Shown: in pieces, positions 8,658 through 18,837 of the stretch | Layout of the letters: each line of letters opens with the position of its first letter | Position numbering within the stretch: the first letter of the stretch is position 1 | Assembly: GCF_019797825.1 (NCBI RefSeq) | Contig: NZ_CP081855.1 | Span: 124,001-188,000, forward strand | DNA from: Limosilactobacillus panis | GTDB lineage: Bacteria; Bacillota; Bacilli; Lactobacillales; Lactobacillaceae | DNA length: 64,000 nt | Reading direction: 5' to 3' | Made by a program: the position numbers and the translations under genes | The notes under the pieces: generated by a model | The model's input: the letters and a program-made list of their open reading frames with translations, nothing else | What the model was told of the DNA's origin: nothing | The model's database searches: none

Positions 8658-10439
8658 ATGAAAAAGATTTGGCAAGAACTTCAACACGCAAACCGGCAGT
8701 TTTACCGCCACTGGATTTCATACCTGACCCTCTTCATTAGCGTGGACCTAATCATCCAGTTAATTTGGATTCCCATCTTTCGCCTGATTACGACCTTTGC
8801 CCTCCAGGCGGGGGAGATCCCCTTTGTCTCCTACCAAAATGTGGTGACGATTGTGACCCACCACCCCATTGTTGTCCTGGTCCTTTTGGCAGAGCTGGTT
8901 GCTATCCTCCTGGTAGTTTACGGCCAGTTTGCCATGATTCTGTTAGGAGTCAAGGAGATTAGGACGGAGCAGCTGGGGGCCCGCCGGTTGATCAGGGCCA
9001 CCTTGGCCCGGCTGAAGGACTTGCGCATGAGCTCCCTCCTGGTCTTACTGGGTTATTTTGTCTTGGTGGTTCCCTTCGCTGACCTGGTCTTTCGGACCCC
9101 GCTGCTTGCGAAGGTGCAAATCCCCCAGTTTATCCTGGACTACCTGACGCGAAGTGACCTGCTGCTCACTGTCCTCCTGGCCTTTTACGCGGTGATGATC
9201 ATCCTGGGCGTCCGTTTTCTCTATGCCTTGCCCCTGATGGTTTACCGAGGCCAGCGGCCCAAAGCGGCCCTCAGGGCAAGCTGGCGACAGACCCGGCGCG
9301 GTAAATGGTGGCCGGCAATTGCCCGCCTCATCGTGGTGAGCCTGACAGGAGCAATCATCGCTGCTATCCTGTATGCCGCGACGGTGGGCGCTCAGTTTGC
9401 CGCGGACCACTTCCTTGGTAAGGGCGCGTATTACTTTGGAATCTTCGACATGCTGGTGGTCCAACTTGGCAGTGAGCTCTTTGCGGCCTGGGTCGGGACC
9501 GTCACGATCAACGTTGTCTTCAAGCAATTTGTCGGCCCGGCCAGTGGGGACCACTTTGCAACCTCACGGGGATTGAAGGCGGTCACCGTTGTTGCGGTCG
9601 GCCTGCTTACGTTTATCACCGTTGTTGGTAACGCCCTCTACCTCAGCGGTAGCGAGGACCAGCGGCCAGTGACCGTCTCCCACCGGGGCGTGGCGGACGA
9701 AAACGGGGTCCAAAACACCATTCCGGCGATGGAAAAGACCCACCGCCTCCATCCGGATTACATTGAAATGGACGTTCACGAAACTAAGGACCACCAGTTT
9801 GTCGTCCTCCACGACGAAAATCTGAAGGAACTGACCGGGGTCAACAAGACGCCCCACCAGCTGACCCTCCGCCAGCTGACCAAGCTGACTGCCCGGGAAA
9901 ACGGTCACCAGGCCAAGATTGCCAGCTTCGATGACTACCTGAAAACAGCTGACCGCCTCCACCAGAAGCTACTGGTCGAAGTTAAGACGACCCCGCAGGA
10001 TTCGGCGGGGATGCTGCGGCGTTTCGTCCGGCAGTACGGGCCCACTTTGGTTGCCCACCACGACCAGCTCCATTCCCTGGACTACAGCGTGGTTACGGGC
10101 CTGAAGAAGTACGACCCCCACTTGGACGTCCTCTACGTTCAGCCCTATAATTTCACCTACCCGAACACGGTTGCCAACGGCTACTCAATGGAGTATTCGA
10201 CCTTGACTTACGACTTCATCACCCTGGCCCACCTTCAGCACAAGTGCGTCTACGCCTGGACGGTCAACGATGATCAGGTGATGAAGCAGATGATGTACAA
10301 GAACGTCGACGGCATCATTACCGACAACCTGGTGGAACTCAACCAGGCCATCGCCAGCTACGAGGGACACCAAAGCTATGCTCAGCGGATTTTGAACTAC
10401 ATTATGGTCGTGCCGACGAGCACGGAATTCGCGCCGTAA
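8658..10439 (+). CDS. Glycerophosphodiester phosphodiesterase with N-terminal membrane domain
   Basis: A 593 aa protein. Residues 1-335 hold about eight hydrophobic segments of the GPDPase membrane-domain family. The C-terminal 250 residues form a GDPD TIM barrel with SHRG (catalytic His and Arg), EMDVHETKD (metal-binding Glu/Asp) and VVLHDENL (second catalytic His). It likely hydrolyses glycerophosphodiesters or lipid/teichoic-acid-derived groups at the outer membrane face, given the family's domain order. It probably shares a transcript with the upstream MFS gene. Confidence 0.88.
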   Translation: MKKIWQELQHANRQFYRHWISYLTLFISVDLIIQLIWIPIFRLITTFALQAGEIPFVSYQNVVTIVTHHPIVVLVLLAELVAILLVVYGQFAMILLGVKEIRTEQLGARRLIRATLARLKDLRMSSLLVLLGYFVLVVPFADLVFRTPLLAKVQIPQFILDYLTRSDLLLTVLLAFYAVMIILGVRFLYALPLMVYRGQRPKAALRASWRQTRRGKWWPAIARLIVVSLTGAIIAAILYAATVGAQFAADHFLGKGAYYFGIFDMLVVQLGSELFAAWVGTVTINVVFKQFVGPASGDHFATSRGLKAVTVVAVGLLTFITVVGNALYLSGSEDQRPVTVSHRGVADENGVQNTIPAMEKTHRLHPDYIEMDVHETKDHQFVVLHDENLKELTGVNKTPHQLTLRQLTKLTARENGHQAKIASFDDYLKTADRLHQKLLVEVKTTPQDSAGMLRRFVRQYGPTLVAHHDQLHSLDYSVVTGLKKYDPHLDVLYVQPYNFTYPNTVANGYSMEYSTLTYDFITLAHLQHKCVYAWTVNDDQVMKQMMYKNVDGIITDNLVELNQAIASYEGHQSYAQRILNYIMVVPTSTEFAP

Positions 10440-10520
10440 GGGAATCTTAAGAAAAGGACCGTCAGATTGTAATAAAGCACTGGTATAATTTAGTAGTTAA
10501 TAAAAGGAATGGTGATTACA

Positions 10521-11129
10521 GTGTCAATCTATGGACCATACGAACAAAGTCTGTCCGCGGTCTTGACGCGGGTCGAACAGGAAATCCAACAACTGAACCA
10601 GCAGACCCTGGATGACCACCAGCCCAAACTATACGAGCACCTGATTGGGCGGGTGAAGGACCCGGATAGCATGGTGGAAAAGTGCCACCGGAAGGATTAT
10701 CCGGTGACCACCTACGCGGCCCTTCGCCAGTGCCATGATGCCGTTGGGGTCCGGCTGGTCTGTAACTTTATCAGTGACATCACCCGCTGCCTGAAACAGA
10801 TTCGGCAGGCGGACTGGTGCACGGTCGTCAAGGAAAAGGACTACATTACTAACGCTAAGCCCAACGGTTACCGGAGCTATCACCTGATTTTGGACGTGGT
10901 GGCCCCGTTTGAAGACGTGGATGGCCACCAACCAGGGCACTTCTATGTGGAAATCCAGCTGCGGACGATTGCGATGGACTCGTGGGCCAGTCTGGAACAC
11001 GAATTGAAGTACAAGCACAACATCAAGAATCCTGAACGAATCGGCAAGGAGCTGAAGCGGTGCGCCGACCAGCTCGCCTCCTGCGATGTCCAGATGCAGA
11101 CGATTCGACAGCTAATTCAAGAAGGATAG
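10521..11129 (+). CDS. Small alarmone synthetase (RelA/SpoT domain, RelQ/YjbM-like)
   Basis: Cytosolic ppGpp synthetase-only protein of 202 aa. The synthetase signature is DAVGVRLVCNF (metal Asp), KDYITNAKPNGYRSYHLI (G-loop region) and VEIQLRTIAMDSWASLEHEL. There is no HD hydrolase domain and no ACT/TGS region. The frame opens at ATG 10509, but that codon abuts AAAAGGA. GTG 10521, giving MSIYGPYEQSL as in RelQ-type proteins, is preferred; this choice is moderate. The gene stops 8 bases before the response regulator, suggesting co-transcription. Confidence 0.88.
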   Translation: MSIYGPYEQSLSAVLTRVEQEIQQLNQQTLDDHQPKLYEHLIGRVKDPDSMVEKCHRKDYPVTTYAALRQCHDAVGVRLVCNFISDITRCLKQIRQADWCTVVKEKDYITNAKPNGYRSYHLILDVVAPFEDVDGHQPGHFYVEIQLRTIAMDSWASLEHELKYKHNIKNPERIGKELKRCADQLASCDVQMQTIRQLIQEG

Positions 11130-11137
11130 GTGAGGAC

Positions 11138-11797
11138 ATGCGAATTCTGCTAGCAGAAGATGAAGAACAGCTGGCCCGGGTATTAAAGATGGCTATGACC
11201 AGCAGCGGCTATACAGTGGACGCCGTTGATAACGGGCAAAAGGCGGTTGACCTGGCAAAGGAGAACGCCTATGACGTGATTATCTTAGACATCATGATGC
11301 CTGTTAAGGATGGAATCACGGCCCTCAAGGAAATCCGGGAAAGTGGTAACCAGACCTACGTGATCATGCTGACGGCGATGGCCGAAGTCGATGACCGGGT
11401 CAACGGCCTTGATTCCGGGGCGGATGACTATATTACCAAGCCCTTCTCGCTCAGGGAACTCCTGGCGCGCTTGCGGTCACTGGAGCGGCGGACGACTACG
11501 AGCAAACAGGCCCTCCACTTTGACGACCTCACCCTGGATAGCGAGGAGCAGGTGATGGAAAGCAGCAATTCCATCAGTCTGACCCGGGAGGAGACGCAGA
11601 TGCTGGCGTACTTGATCCGTAATGCTGGTAAGCCCCTGTCCCCAGCCGCTATTCTTGATAACGTGTGGGGAAACGAGAAAGCGGACGAAGAGGACGTCTG
11701 GATTAACATTTCCTACCTTCGTCAGAAGCTATCCTCGATTCAGTCGCACGCCCAGATTGCGGGTGAAAAGGGCGGCCTTTACATGCTGAAGGAGTGA
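11138..11797 (+). CDS. OmpR-family response regulator
   Basis: A 219 aa regulator. The receiver domain (1-115) has acidic pocket E7/D8, phosphoacceptor D51 (ILDIMMP) and K101 (YITKPF). The winged-helix DNA-binding domain (about 125-219) ends in an NISYLRQKL recognition region. AGGTGAGG precedes ATG 11138; the open frame reaches back into the synthetase gene but no start there is supported. It pairs with the kinase 6 bases downstream. Organisation resembles CiaRH-type systems, though the exact orthology is unproven. Confidence 0.92.
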   Translation: MRILLAEDEEQLARVLKMAMTSSGYTVDAVDNGQKAVDLAKENAYDVIILDIMMPVKDGITALKEIRESGNQTYVIMLTAMAEVDDRVNGLDSGADDYITKPFSLRELLARLRSLERRTTTSKQALHFDDLTLDSEEQVMESSNSISLTREETQMLAYLIRNAGKPLSPAAILDNVWGNEKADEEDVWINISYLRQKLSSIQSHAQIAGEKGGLYMLKE

Positions 11798-11803
11798 TGC
11801 TAA

Positions 11804-13066
11804 ATGATTCAGCACTTTCGTAACCGGTTCATCGTTTTTTCCACCTGTGCGCTAATCCTGGTGATTATCCCCATCATCGGTGGCCTGAGTGCCATCACTT
11901 ACTTTCAGTCCCGGCGGGAAGTTAATTCTGTCCTGACCATCCTGGTCAATAACGAAGGGCAGATGCCGCGGGGCCAGGTGAAGAACCAGCCGGCGATTAT
12001 TCCCCAGCCGCACTTTACCCGGGAAAGCCTATCCCAGTACCGCTTCTTTAGCGCGACCATCCCGGATGGCAAGGGACCGATCAGGATTGATAACCAGCAT
12101 ATCCTGTCGGTCAGTCCCGCTGAAATTAAGCGCCTGGCCCAGCGGGTGCAGGAGCGGCAAAAAGGCCAGGGACAAGTACTCTACCGGCAGACGGTCTATG
12201 CCTATAAGCGCAAGCACGTCAAGGGCCAGACCACGATTGTCTTTTTGGACGAAAGCCTCTTAATGGCCAAGACCTGGGCAATTATTTATGTCGGCCTATT
12301 GCTCGGTGTTATTAGCTTGGTTATCTATACCACCATCTTGATCCTCTTCTCCCGCCGGGCAATCCGGCCAATCATTGAGGCCGAACACCGGCAAAAGGAA
12401 TTCATCACCAACGCCGGGCACGAACTGAAGACCCCGTTGACGGTGATTGAGGCTAACACGGAGATGCAGGAGCTGACCAGCGGGGAGAGTGAACTGACGA
12501 CTAGCACCAAGCAGCAGGTCCGCCGGTTGACCGAGTTGATCAACCACCTGGTTTCCCTGGCCCGCCTGCAGGAGCAGCCAACTTTTACCATTGAGCCCGT
12601 TAACGTCAGCCAGGTTACTAACAAGGTGGCTGATGGAATGGCCAACGTGGCCAAAGGGGATGGCCATCACTTCAGTAAGCAGGTGGCCCCAGGGCTGATG
12701 ATCAACGCCGACGAGAACTACTTCTATGAACTGGTCAGCATCCTCCTGGATAACGCCAACAAGTACTGTGACCCGGATGGCGAAGTTAGTGTCGCCCTCC
12801 GGCTAAGCAAGCGGAAGAAGGGGGTTATCCTGACGGTGACCAACAGCTATGCCAAGGGCGACCAGGTCGACTTCAACCGCTTCTTTGAGCGTTTCTACCG
12901 GGAAGACAAGGCCCGGACAGTTAACAAAAAGGCCGGCTTTGGCATCGGCTTGTCGATGGCCCAGATGATCGTTCGTAACTTTGGCGGCAAGATTAGCGCC
13001 CACTACGCTGATGGAAAAATTTCTTTTGTGGCGGCGTTTAAGGCGGTCAATAATAAAAAGAAATAA
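11804..13066 (+). CDS. Sensor histidine kinase
   Basis: A 420 aa membrane kinase with transmembrane segments at about 11-34 and 158-182 enclosing an extracellular sensor of about 120 residues. The phosphorylated H206 sits in NAGHELKTPLTV. ATPase boxes are N (DNANKYC), F (FFERFYREDKAR) and G (GFGIGLSMAQ). No clear HAMP domain is seen between helix 2 and the dimerisation helix. It forms an operon with the preceding regulator. The signal is unknown. Confidence 0.92.
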   Translation: MIQHFRNRFIVFSTCALILVIIPIIGGLSAITYFQSRREVNSVLTILVNNEGQMPRGQVKNQPAIIPQPHFTRESLSQYRFFSATIPDGKGPIRIDNQHILSVSPAEIKRLAQRVQERQKGQGQVLYRQTVYAYKRKHVKGQTTIVFLDESLLMAKTWAIIYVGLLLGVISLVIYTTILILFSRRAIRPIIEAEHRQKEFITNAGHELKTPLTVIEANTEMQELTSGESELTTSTKQQVRRLTELINHLVSLARLQEQPTFTIEPVNVSQVTNKVADGMANVAKGDGHHFSKQVAPGLMINADENYFYELVSILLDNANKYCDPDGEVSVALRLSKRKKGVILTVTNSYAKGDQVDFNRFFERFYREDKARTVNKKAGFGIGLSMAQMIVRNFGGKISAHYADGKISFVAAFKAVNNKKK

Positions 13067-13068
13067 TT

Positions 13069-13106
13069 AAAAGGTCCTCACACCGAAATTGGTATGAGGA
13101 CCTTTG
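13069..13106. terminator. Bidirectional terminator between the histidine kinase and guaC
   Basis: AGGTCCTCA (13072-13080) pairs with TGAGGACCT (13095-13103), with an extra ACC/GGT pair inside. It has A-run and T-run on either side, serving both convergent genes. Confidence 0.85.
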
Positions 13107-13126
13107 ATGTTTAAGTAACACGGCTT

Positions 13127-14101
13127 CTAATAGTCACCATTCATGATGGAGTTCTTGACGATTACGTAGTCAACTTTGCGGATGGACTCGAGATCGCGGC
13201 CCCCGGCATAGGAAATCGAGGACTGGAGGTCTTCTTGCATTTCCTGCAGGGTGTCCTTAATGGAGCCCCGGAACGGAACCAGCATCTGCTTGCCTTCCAC
13301 GTTCCGGTAGGCGCCCTTCTGTACTTCAGAGGCGGAACCCCAGTACTGCTTATACTGCTTGCCATCAATCGTGATGACGTGGCCAGGGGACTCCAGGTGA
13401 CCGGCCAGCATTGAACCGATCATGACCATTGAGGCCCCGAAACGGACAGACTTGGCAATGTCGCCGTTGTGGCGGATCCCCCCATCGGCGATGATTGGCT
13501 TCCGGGCGGCCTTTGCACAGAGACGGATGGCGGCGAGCTGCCAGCCACCTGTTCCAAAACCAGTTTTTAGCTTGGTGATGCAGGCCCTACCGGGCCCGAC
13601 CCCCACCTTAGTGGCATCGGCCCCGGCATTTTCCAGGTCCCGGACCGCTTCCGGCGTGGCAACGTTCCCGGCCGTGACAAAGCTACCGGGAAGCTGCTTT
13701 TTAATGTACTTAATCATTTTGATGACAAAATCCGAATGACCATGGGCAACATCGATTGTAATGTACTCCGGAAGTAAATGTTCGGCTTTTAACTGGTCAA
13801 TGAAGTCGTACTCCGCATCCTTGATACCCACGGAGATGGAAGCAAAGAGCTGCCGTTCGTGCATCCGTTTGACGAAACCAAGGCGGTCGGCCGGTTCGAA
13901 CCGGTGCATTACGTAGTAGTAGCCGTTTTGGGCGAGCCATACGGCCAGGTCCTCATCAATCACACTTTCCATGTTGGCCGGAACCACCGGGATTTTAAAG
14001 GTCTTCGGACCAAACTTGACGCTGGTGTCGGCATCCTTCCTACTCTTGATAATGCACTTGTTAGGGATTAATTGGATATCATCATAATCGAACGTTTCCA
14101 C
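13127..14101 (-). CDS. guaC: GMP reductase
   Basis: NADPH-dependent enzyme converting GMP to IMP, a TIM-barrel IMPDH relative of 324 aa. Catalytic Cys174 lies in [11 protein letters not shown], nucleotide contacts in [13 protein letters not shown] and MIGSMLAG, and the N-terminus [13 protein letters not shown] is typical. No CBS domain, as expected. AAAGGAG precedes the start, and a good promoter lies in the shared region with purA, which is transcribed divergently. It returns guanine nucleotides to the IMP branch point where purA acts. Confidence 0.95.
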   Translation of the reverse strand: METFDYDDIQLIPNKCIIKSRKDADTSVKFGPKTFKIPVVPANMESVIDEDLAVWLAQNGYYYVMHRFEPADRLGFVKRMHERQLFASISVGIKDAEYDFIDQLKAEHLLPEYITIDVAHGHSDFVIKMIKYIKKQLPGSFVTAGNVATPEAVRDLENAGADATKVGVGPGRACITKLKTGFGTGGWQLAAIRLCAKAARKPIIADGGIRHNGDIAKSVRFGASMVMIGSMLAGHLESPGHVITIDGKQYKQYWGSASEVQKGAYRNVEGKQMLVPFRGSIKDTLQEMQEDLQSSISYAGGRDLESIRKVDYVIVKNSIMNGDY

Positions 14102-14138
14102 GGCAATGACTCCTTTTTGTTAAAAATTACCGTATGCT

Positions 14139-14167
14139 ATTATGCACTAAAGATGGGGACCCGTCAA
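14139..14167 (-). promoter_or_regulatory. guaC promoter
   Basis: On the minus strand TTGACG (complement of 14162-14167), 17-base spacer, CATAAT (complement of 14139-14144). Confidence 0.7.
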
Positions 14168-14173
14168 TAATAA

Positions 14174-14214
14174 GAGCGTACATTTTTTGAGTAATTTTTA
14201 AAAATTGTTCGAAA
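14174..14214. promoter_or_regulatory. Possible PurR box pair between guaC and purA
   Basis: GCGTACATT (14176-14184) and, inverted, AATTGTTCG (14203-14211) each resemble half of the PurBox pattern CCGAACWWT. The spacing is about 19 bases against the usual 16-17, and each box has mismatches. Tentative. Confidence 0.3.
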
Positions 14215-14219
14215 AAGCA

Positions 14220-14248
14220 TTGACCTTCGCCGGCAATTTCGGTAGGAT
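14220..14248 (+). promoter_or_regulatory. purA promoter
   Basis: TTGACC (14220-14225), 17-base spacer, TAGGAT (14243-14248). Confidence 0.75.
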
Positions 14249-14258
14249 AGTGAAGTAA

Positions 14259-15596
<1,338 letters not shown>

Positions 15597-15615
15597 TTAA
15601 AGATTTTAATAAGTA

Positions 15616-15820
15616 AGAGGCTGGGAGAAAACTTTGTTTTCTCACCAGCCTCGTTTAGTTCTCCGAATATTACATAGTAATCGCGGAAAAAAGCGTGCTC
15701 CTAGTGTCTAGCGCCGCGAAGCAAGTCCATTGATTACGGACAATCATTGGCCCGTACCGTGCCAACAATCGCCCTATACTAGCCATACGGAGCATTCTGA
15801 TGCTTTTTTCCAGCTTCTTC
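15616..15820 (-). repeat. Dispersed palindromic repeat, copy C
   Basis: Inverted relative to copies A and B. It begins with the hairpin GAGGCTGGGAGAAAAC...GTTTTCTCACCAGCCTC (15617-15651), which probably terminates purA, followed by the same core found in the other copies. Confidence 0.88.
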
Positions 15821-15878
15821 TTTTGCTATGATAAACACGGTATAATTAGGGCAATAATCTAAGCGAGGTATTAAATAA

Positions 15879-16670
15879 ATGGCTAAAGTTGAAATTACTA
15901 TGGTCCGTCACTACCTGGACTGGCCCCTTCACCAAACTATCAACCAGACTGACCTGATGACCCAGTTGGGCGTGCACGCCACGGGCGTCAATGGTGAGGA
16001 CCTGACAAACAAGGTTGTCCTAAACTTAACCCAGGTCAACATTGACCAGCAGGGTGAGTACCCGGTCGCACTAAGCGTCATGGATGCTAGCGGGCAGACC
16101 GCCCAGGAGTCGGTGACGCTGCACATCCGGCCAGCCAGTCAGGTTGAGTCACCAGCTAAAGCAACACCGCAAGCACCGACCAAGAAGAAGCACTACTGGG
16201 CAATTGCTGCCCTGGTTGTGATTATCCTCCTACTGGTATGGTGGGGAGTCAGTGCTCACAACCGGGCCCAGCAACAGGAGCAGGCAGCAAATAATAATCA
16301 GCAAAGTAGCCAGATTGAGCAGAATTCTAGCAGCATTTCGAAACTAAGCTCGGATAACCAGAAGCTGGCAAACCAGGTTGCCCAGCTGAAGGGGGCGGCC
16401 CAACAGTACCAAAAGGATCACGACCAGCAGGCCTTGAACAACCGTTTGGATAAGATTGAGTCCCAGAACCAGCAGCTCCAGGATCAGACCCAGAATTCTA
16501 GCACCCGGGAGCACTTAACTCAGGTAACGAACGTGGTCAACAAAGTTCGCCAGGATCCAGAAGACGGGGTTAACGTGGTGAACAACCTGAAAAAGCAGCC
16601 GGGCTTTGACCAGATTTGGGACGCGGTTTCGCAGAAGTTGTCCTCCTGGCTCGACCGCTTTAGCAACTAA
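15879..16670 (+). CDS. Unknown membrane-anchored protein: Ig-like domain, one TM helix, coiled coil
   Basis: Not assigned to a named family. Residues 1-87 resemble a bacterial Ig-like beta-sandwich (VNIDQQGEYPVALSVMDASG followed by a TVTLHI-type strand). Residues 88-105 are a Pro/Ala/Lys linker, about 106-124 is one strong transmembrane helix (IAALVVIILLLVWW), and 130-215 is a Gln/Asn/Ser-rich coiled coil ending in a short amphipathic tail. There is no signal peptide. KKK before the helix predicts the Ig-like part inside and the coiled coil outside, which is unusual. GCGAGG precedes ATG. Monocistronic between repeat C and pyrR. Confidence 0.75.
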   Translation: MAKVEITMVRHYLDWPLHQTINQTDLMTQLGVHATGVNGEDLTNKVVLNLTQVNIDQQGEYPVALSVMDASGQTAQESVTLHIRPASQVESPAKATPQAPTKKKHYWAIAALVVIILLLVWWGVSAHNRAQQQEQAANNNQQSSQIEQNSSSISKLSSDNQKLANQVAQLKGAAQQYQKDHDQQALNNRLDKIESQNQQLQDQTQNSSTREHLTQVTNVVNKVRQDPEDGVNVVNNLKKQPGFDQIWDAVSQKLSSWLDRFSN

Positions 16671-16673
16671 TAA

Positions 16674-16702
16674 TTGACAGTTAATTCTTGGCCGATTAAA
16701 AT
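16674..16702 (+). promoter_or_regulatory. pyrR promoter
   Basis: TTGACA (16674-16679), 17-base spacer, TAAAAT (16697-16702); transcription would begin just before the attenuator. Confidence 0.8.
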
Positions 16703-16711
16703 AAAGTAAAT

Positions 16712-16803
16712 ACCCTTTAAGTGGCCCCGTGAGACCAGCAAGGAACGATGAAGAAAGTAACTGAGTTCTCCGTTAGTTTACGATGCTGATGGAGGGCTTT
16801 TTT
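16712..16803 (+). promoter_or_regulatory. PyrR-dependent attenuator of pyrR
   Basis: GGCCCCGTGAGACC (16723-16736) followed by AGCAAGG fits the PyrR-binding anti-antiterminator pattern CCnGnGAG. Downstream AGTTCTCCGTTAG (16764-16776) pairs with CTGATGGAGGGCT (16786-16798) and runs into TTTTTT, an intrinsic terminator. High UMP would favour termination before pyrR, an autoregulatory loop. Confidence 0.8.
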
Positions 16804-16841
16804 AAGATGGAATTGAGGATGGATAAAGGAGGAGCAGAAAA

Positions 16842-17378
16842 ATGGCACATGAAATTGTTGATGGGTCTAGTATGCAACGGGCGCTGACCCGGATTACCTA
16901 CGAAATTATTGAACAAAACAAGGGGGTCGAGAACCTGGTCTTTGTCGGCATCAAGACCCGGGGAATCTACCTTGCTAAGCGGTTAGCCAAGCGGCTCGAC
17001 CAGTTGGAAAACGTTGATGTTCCAGTGGCAGCACTCGACGTTTCCTTGTATCGTGATGACCGGCACGTTCCGGATAACCACGTTGAGCCAACTGTACGGA
17101 CGAAGCAGCTAGATGTTAATATTACCGACAAGCACGTTATCCTGGTTGACGACGTACTGTTCACGGGACGGACGGTCCGAGCCGCTCTGGATGCCCTGAT
17201 GGATATGGGCCGGCCGAAGCGGATTTCGCTGGCGGTTTTGGTAGACCGGGGGCACCGGGAACTGCCAATCCGGCCGGACTTTGTGGGTAAGAACATCCCA
17301 ACGGCGGCGGACGAGACGGTCCACGTTGCTGTGGAGGAATATGACGGTCATGAGGATATAACGATTGAAAGAAACTGA
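16842..17378 (+). CDS. pyrR: PyrR bifunctional regulator / uracil phosphoribosyltransferase
   Basis: RNA-binding regulator of pyrimidine genes with PRPP-dependent uracil phosphoribosyltransferase fold; 178 aa, normal length. The PRPP motif [13 protein letters not shown] is at about residues 101-113. [16 protein letters not shown] and [16 protein letters not shown] are typical. AAAGGAGGAG precedes ATG. It stands alone here; its likely targets, pyrD-pyrF-pyrE, lie 41 kb away behind two further attenuators. Confidence 0.95.
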   Translation: MAHEIVDGSSMQRALTRITYEIIEQNKGVENLVFVGIKTRGIYLAKRLAKRLDQLENVDVPVAALDVSLYRDDRHVPDNHVEPTVRTKQLDVNITDKHVILVDDVLFTGRTVRAALDALMDMGRPKRISLAVLVDRGHRELPIRPDFVGKNIPTAADETVHVAVEEYDGHEDITIERN

Positions 17379-17605
17379 GTGCGGAGCGGCCAAAAAGCGG
17401 GCCGTATGATTAGCACGGCAAAAGGGCTGGGCGCAAAAGCGTCCGGCCCTTTTGCCATGCTAAGCACTAGACGCGCGGCCGCAGAGCACGTTATCCTTGA
17501 AGGAAAAGAGATTAGAAATGAAACCCAAGAAACGACTATGTAACGCGTCGAGTTCGGCCTGTAGCTAGACAGTAGGTCCGGCGGCCCGGAGCACGTTACC
17601 GAGAA
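17379..17605. repeat. GC-rich nested palindromes, non-coding
   Basis: The first part (about 17380-17497) is a nested inverted repeat. The outer arms are GTGCGGAGCGGCC and GGCCGCAGAGCAC, the inner arms GCACGGCAAAAGGGC and GCCCTTTTGCCATGC. A second block around 17560-17600 repeats GGAGCACGTTACC. GC content is higher than in neighbouring spacers. It shares GAGCAC and CACTAG words with the 190-bp repeat family, but relatedness is unproven. No gene is supported. Confidence 0.6.
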
Positions 17606-17609
17606 AATC

Positions 17610-17645
17610 AAAAATCACCAGCAGGCTCACTTGCTGGTGATTTTT
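17610..17645 (+). terminator. Intrinsic terminator
   Basis: AAAATCACCAGCA and TGCTGGTGATTTTT form a stem of about 13 bp with a short loop. It probably ends the pyrR transcript. Confidence 0.8.
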
Positions 17646-17683
17646 AAATTATAATAGAGTCAACAAGATGTGGGGGTGCAGTT

Positions 17684-18310
17684 ATGGCGTACAGTTTTAA
17701 AAAAGAGCAGAAAGACTTATATAACCCGGGAAAGCGCCCGATGGTAATTGATGTTCCTGCCATGAATTACTTGGCAGTTCGGGAGCACGGTGACCCTAAC
17801 GAGACTAACGGTGAGTACCAACAATCGCTGCAGTTGCTGTACCCGGTTGCTTACACCATTAAGATGAGCAAGAAGGGTGACCACCACATTCCGGGATACT
17901 TTGACTTCGTAGTCCCGCCACTTGAGGGTTACTGGTGGCAAGAAGGTGTTAAGGGGGTCGATTACCAGCATAAGGAACGGTTCAACTTTATTTCGATGAT
18001 TCGGTTGCCTGACTTTGTTGATCGGGCAACGTTTGACTGGGCGATTCAAACGGCACAGGCCAAAAAAGACGGCGACTTCTCTAAGGTGGAGTTTTTACCT
18101 CAGCACGAAGGTCTGTGTGTCCAGGCGCTCCACATTGGCTCTTACGATGATGAACCGGAAACGGTGGCTAAGCTGCATGACTTCATTGCCAAAAAAGGCC
18201 TCCAGTTGGACATTAATGACCACCGTCACCACCACGAACTGTACCTTTCTGATCCCCGGCGGACGCAGGAAGCAAACCTGAAAACAGTTCTCCGGTTACC
18301 CGTTAAATAG
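17684..18310 (+). CDS. GyrI-like small-molecule-binding domain protein
   Basis: A stand-alone 208 aa protein of the GyrI-like/effector-binding family. Visible features are the N-terminal stretch VIDVPAMNYLAVREHGDPNE, the aromatic-rich PPLEGYWWQEG, and the late FLPQHEGLCVQALHIGSYDDEPETV (split across about residues 136-160) typical of this group. No HTH domain is attached. GGGGG precedes ATG. It lies directly upstream of a MarR regulator, so a role in ligand sensing or stress is possible but unproven. Confidence 0.75.
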   Translation: MAYSFKKEQKDLYNPGKRPMVIDVPAMNYLAVREHGDPNETNGEYQQSLQLLYPVAYTIKMSKKGDHHIPGYFDFVVPPLEGYWWQEGVKGVDYQHKERFNFISMIRLPDFVDRATFDWAIQTAQAKKDGDFSKVEFLPQHEGLCVQALHIGSYDDEPETVAKLHDFIAKKGLQLDINDHRHHHELYLSDPRRTQEANLKTVLRLPVK

Positions 18311-18364
18311 TTTTTATTGCATTTGCAACAAAATCGTTATAGTATTTGAGCAAGGAGTTTTATC

Positions 18365-18817
18365 ATGGTTGATATTTTACGCGAGATTGGAATGATTGAC
18401 CGGGCGCTGGATTCAATCGCCAACATTGAGTTTAAGAAGGTTGACCTGGCGCGGGGGCAGTACCTGTACCTTGTTCGGATCTACGAGCACCCAGGAATCA
18501 TTTCGGAACAGTTATCCAACCTGATAAAAGTTGATCGTACCACCATCGCCCGGGCAGTAAAGAAATTAGAGGCAAACGGCCTGATCGAACGGCGCCGGGA
18601 CCCCGACAACAAGAAGATCAAGCACCTTTACGTTACCGCAAAGGGAAAGCAGGTTTACCCCTTCATCATTCGGGAAAATGAACACTCGAATGCTGTTGCC
18701 CTTAAGGGGTTCACGGAAAAAGAGGCCGAGCAGTTGCACGACTTCCTTAGTCGGGCCCGCCACAATATTGACGGTGACTGGGACTTTGTAAAGCATGGTG
18801 GCAAACGGAAATACTAG
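18365..18817 (+). CDS. MarR-family transcriptional regulator
   Basis: A 150 aa winged-helix dimer. The recognition region is ISEQLSNLIKVDRTTIARAV (about residues 46-65) and the wing is LIERRRDPDNKKIKHLYVT. CAAGGAG precedes ATG. It is followed, with ribosome binding site immediately after its stop, by the B3/4-domain gene, so the pair is probably one operon. The ligand and targets are unknown. Confidence 0.88.
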   Translation: MVDILREIGMIDRALDSIANIEFKKVDLARGQYLYLVRIYEHPGIISEQLSNLIKVDRTTIARAVKKLEANGLIERRRDPDNKKIKHLYVTAKGKQVYPFIIRENEHSNAVALKGFTEKEAEQLHDFLSRARHNIDGDWDFVKHGGKRKY

Positions 18818-18837
18818 TGTTCGAGGAGTGCAAGATT

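Noticed and set aside
9045..9554. 169-codon minus-strand frame
   Set aside because: Antisense to the membrane part of the glycerophosphodiesterase; composition is that of reversed hydrophobic codons.
17463..17620. Minus-strand frame of 87 codons after pyrR
   Set aside because: Falls in the palindromic GC-rich spacer; sequence is explained by the inverted repeats.
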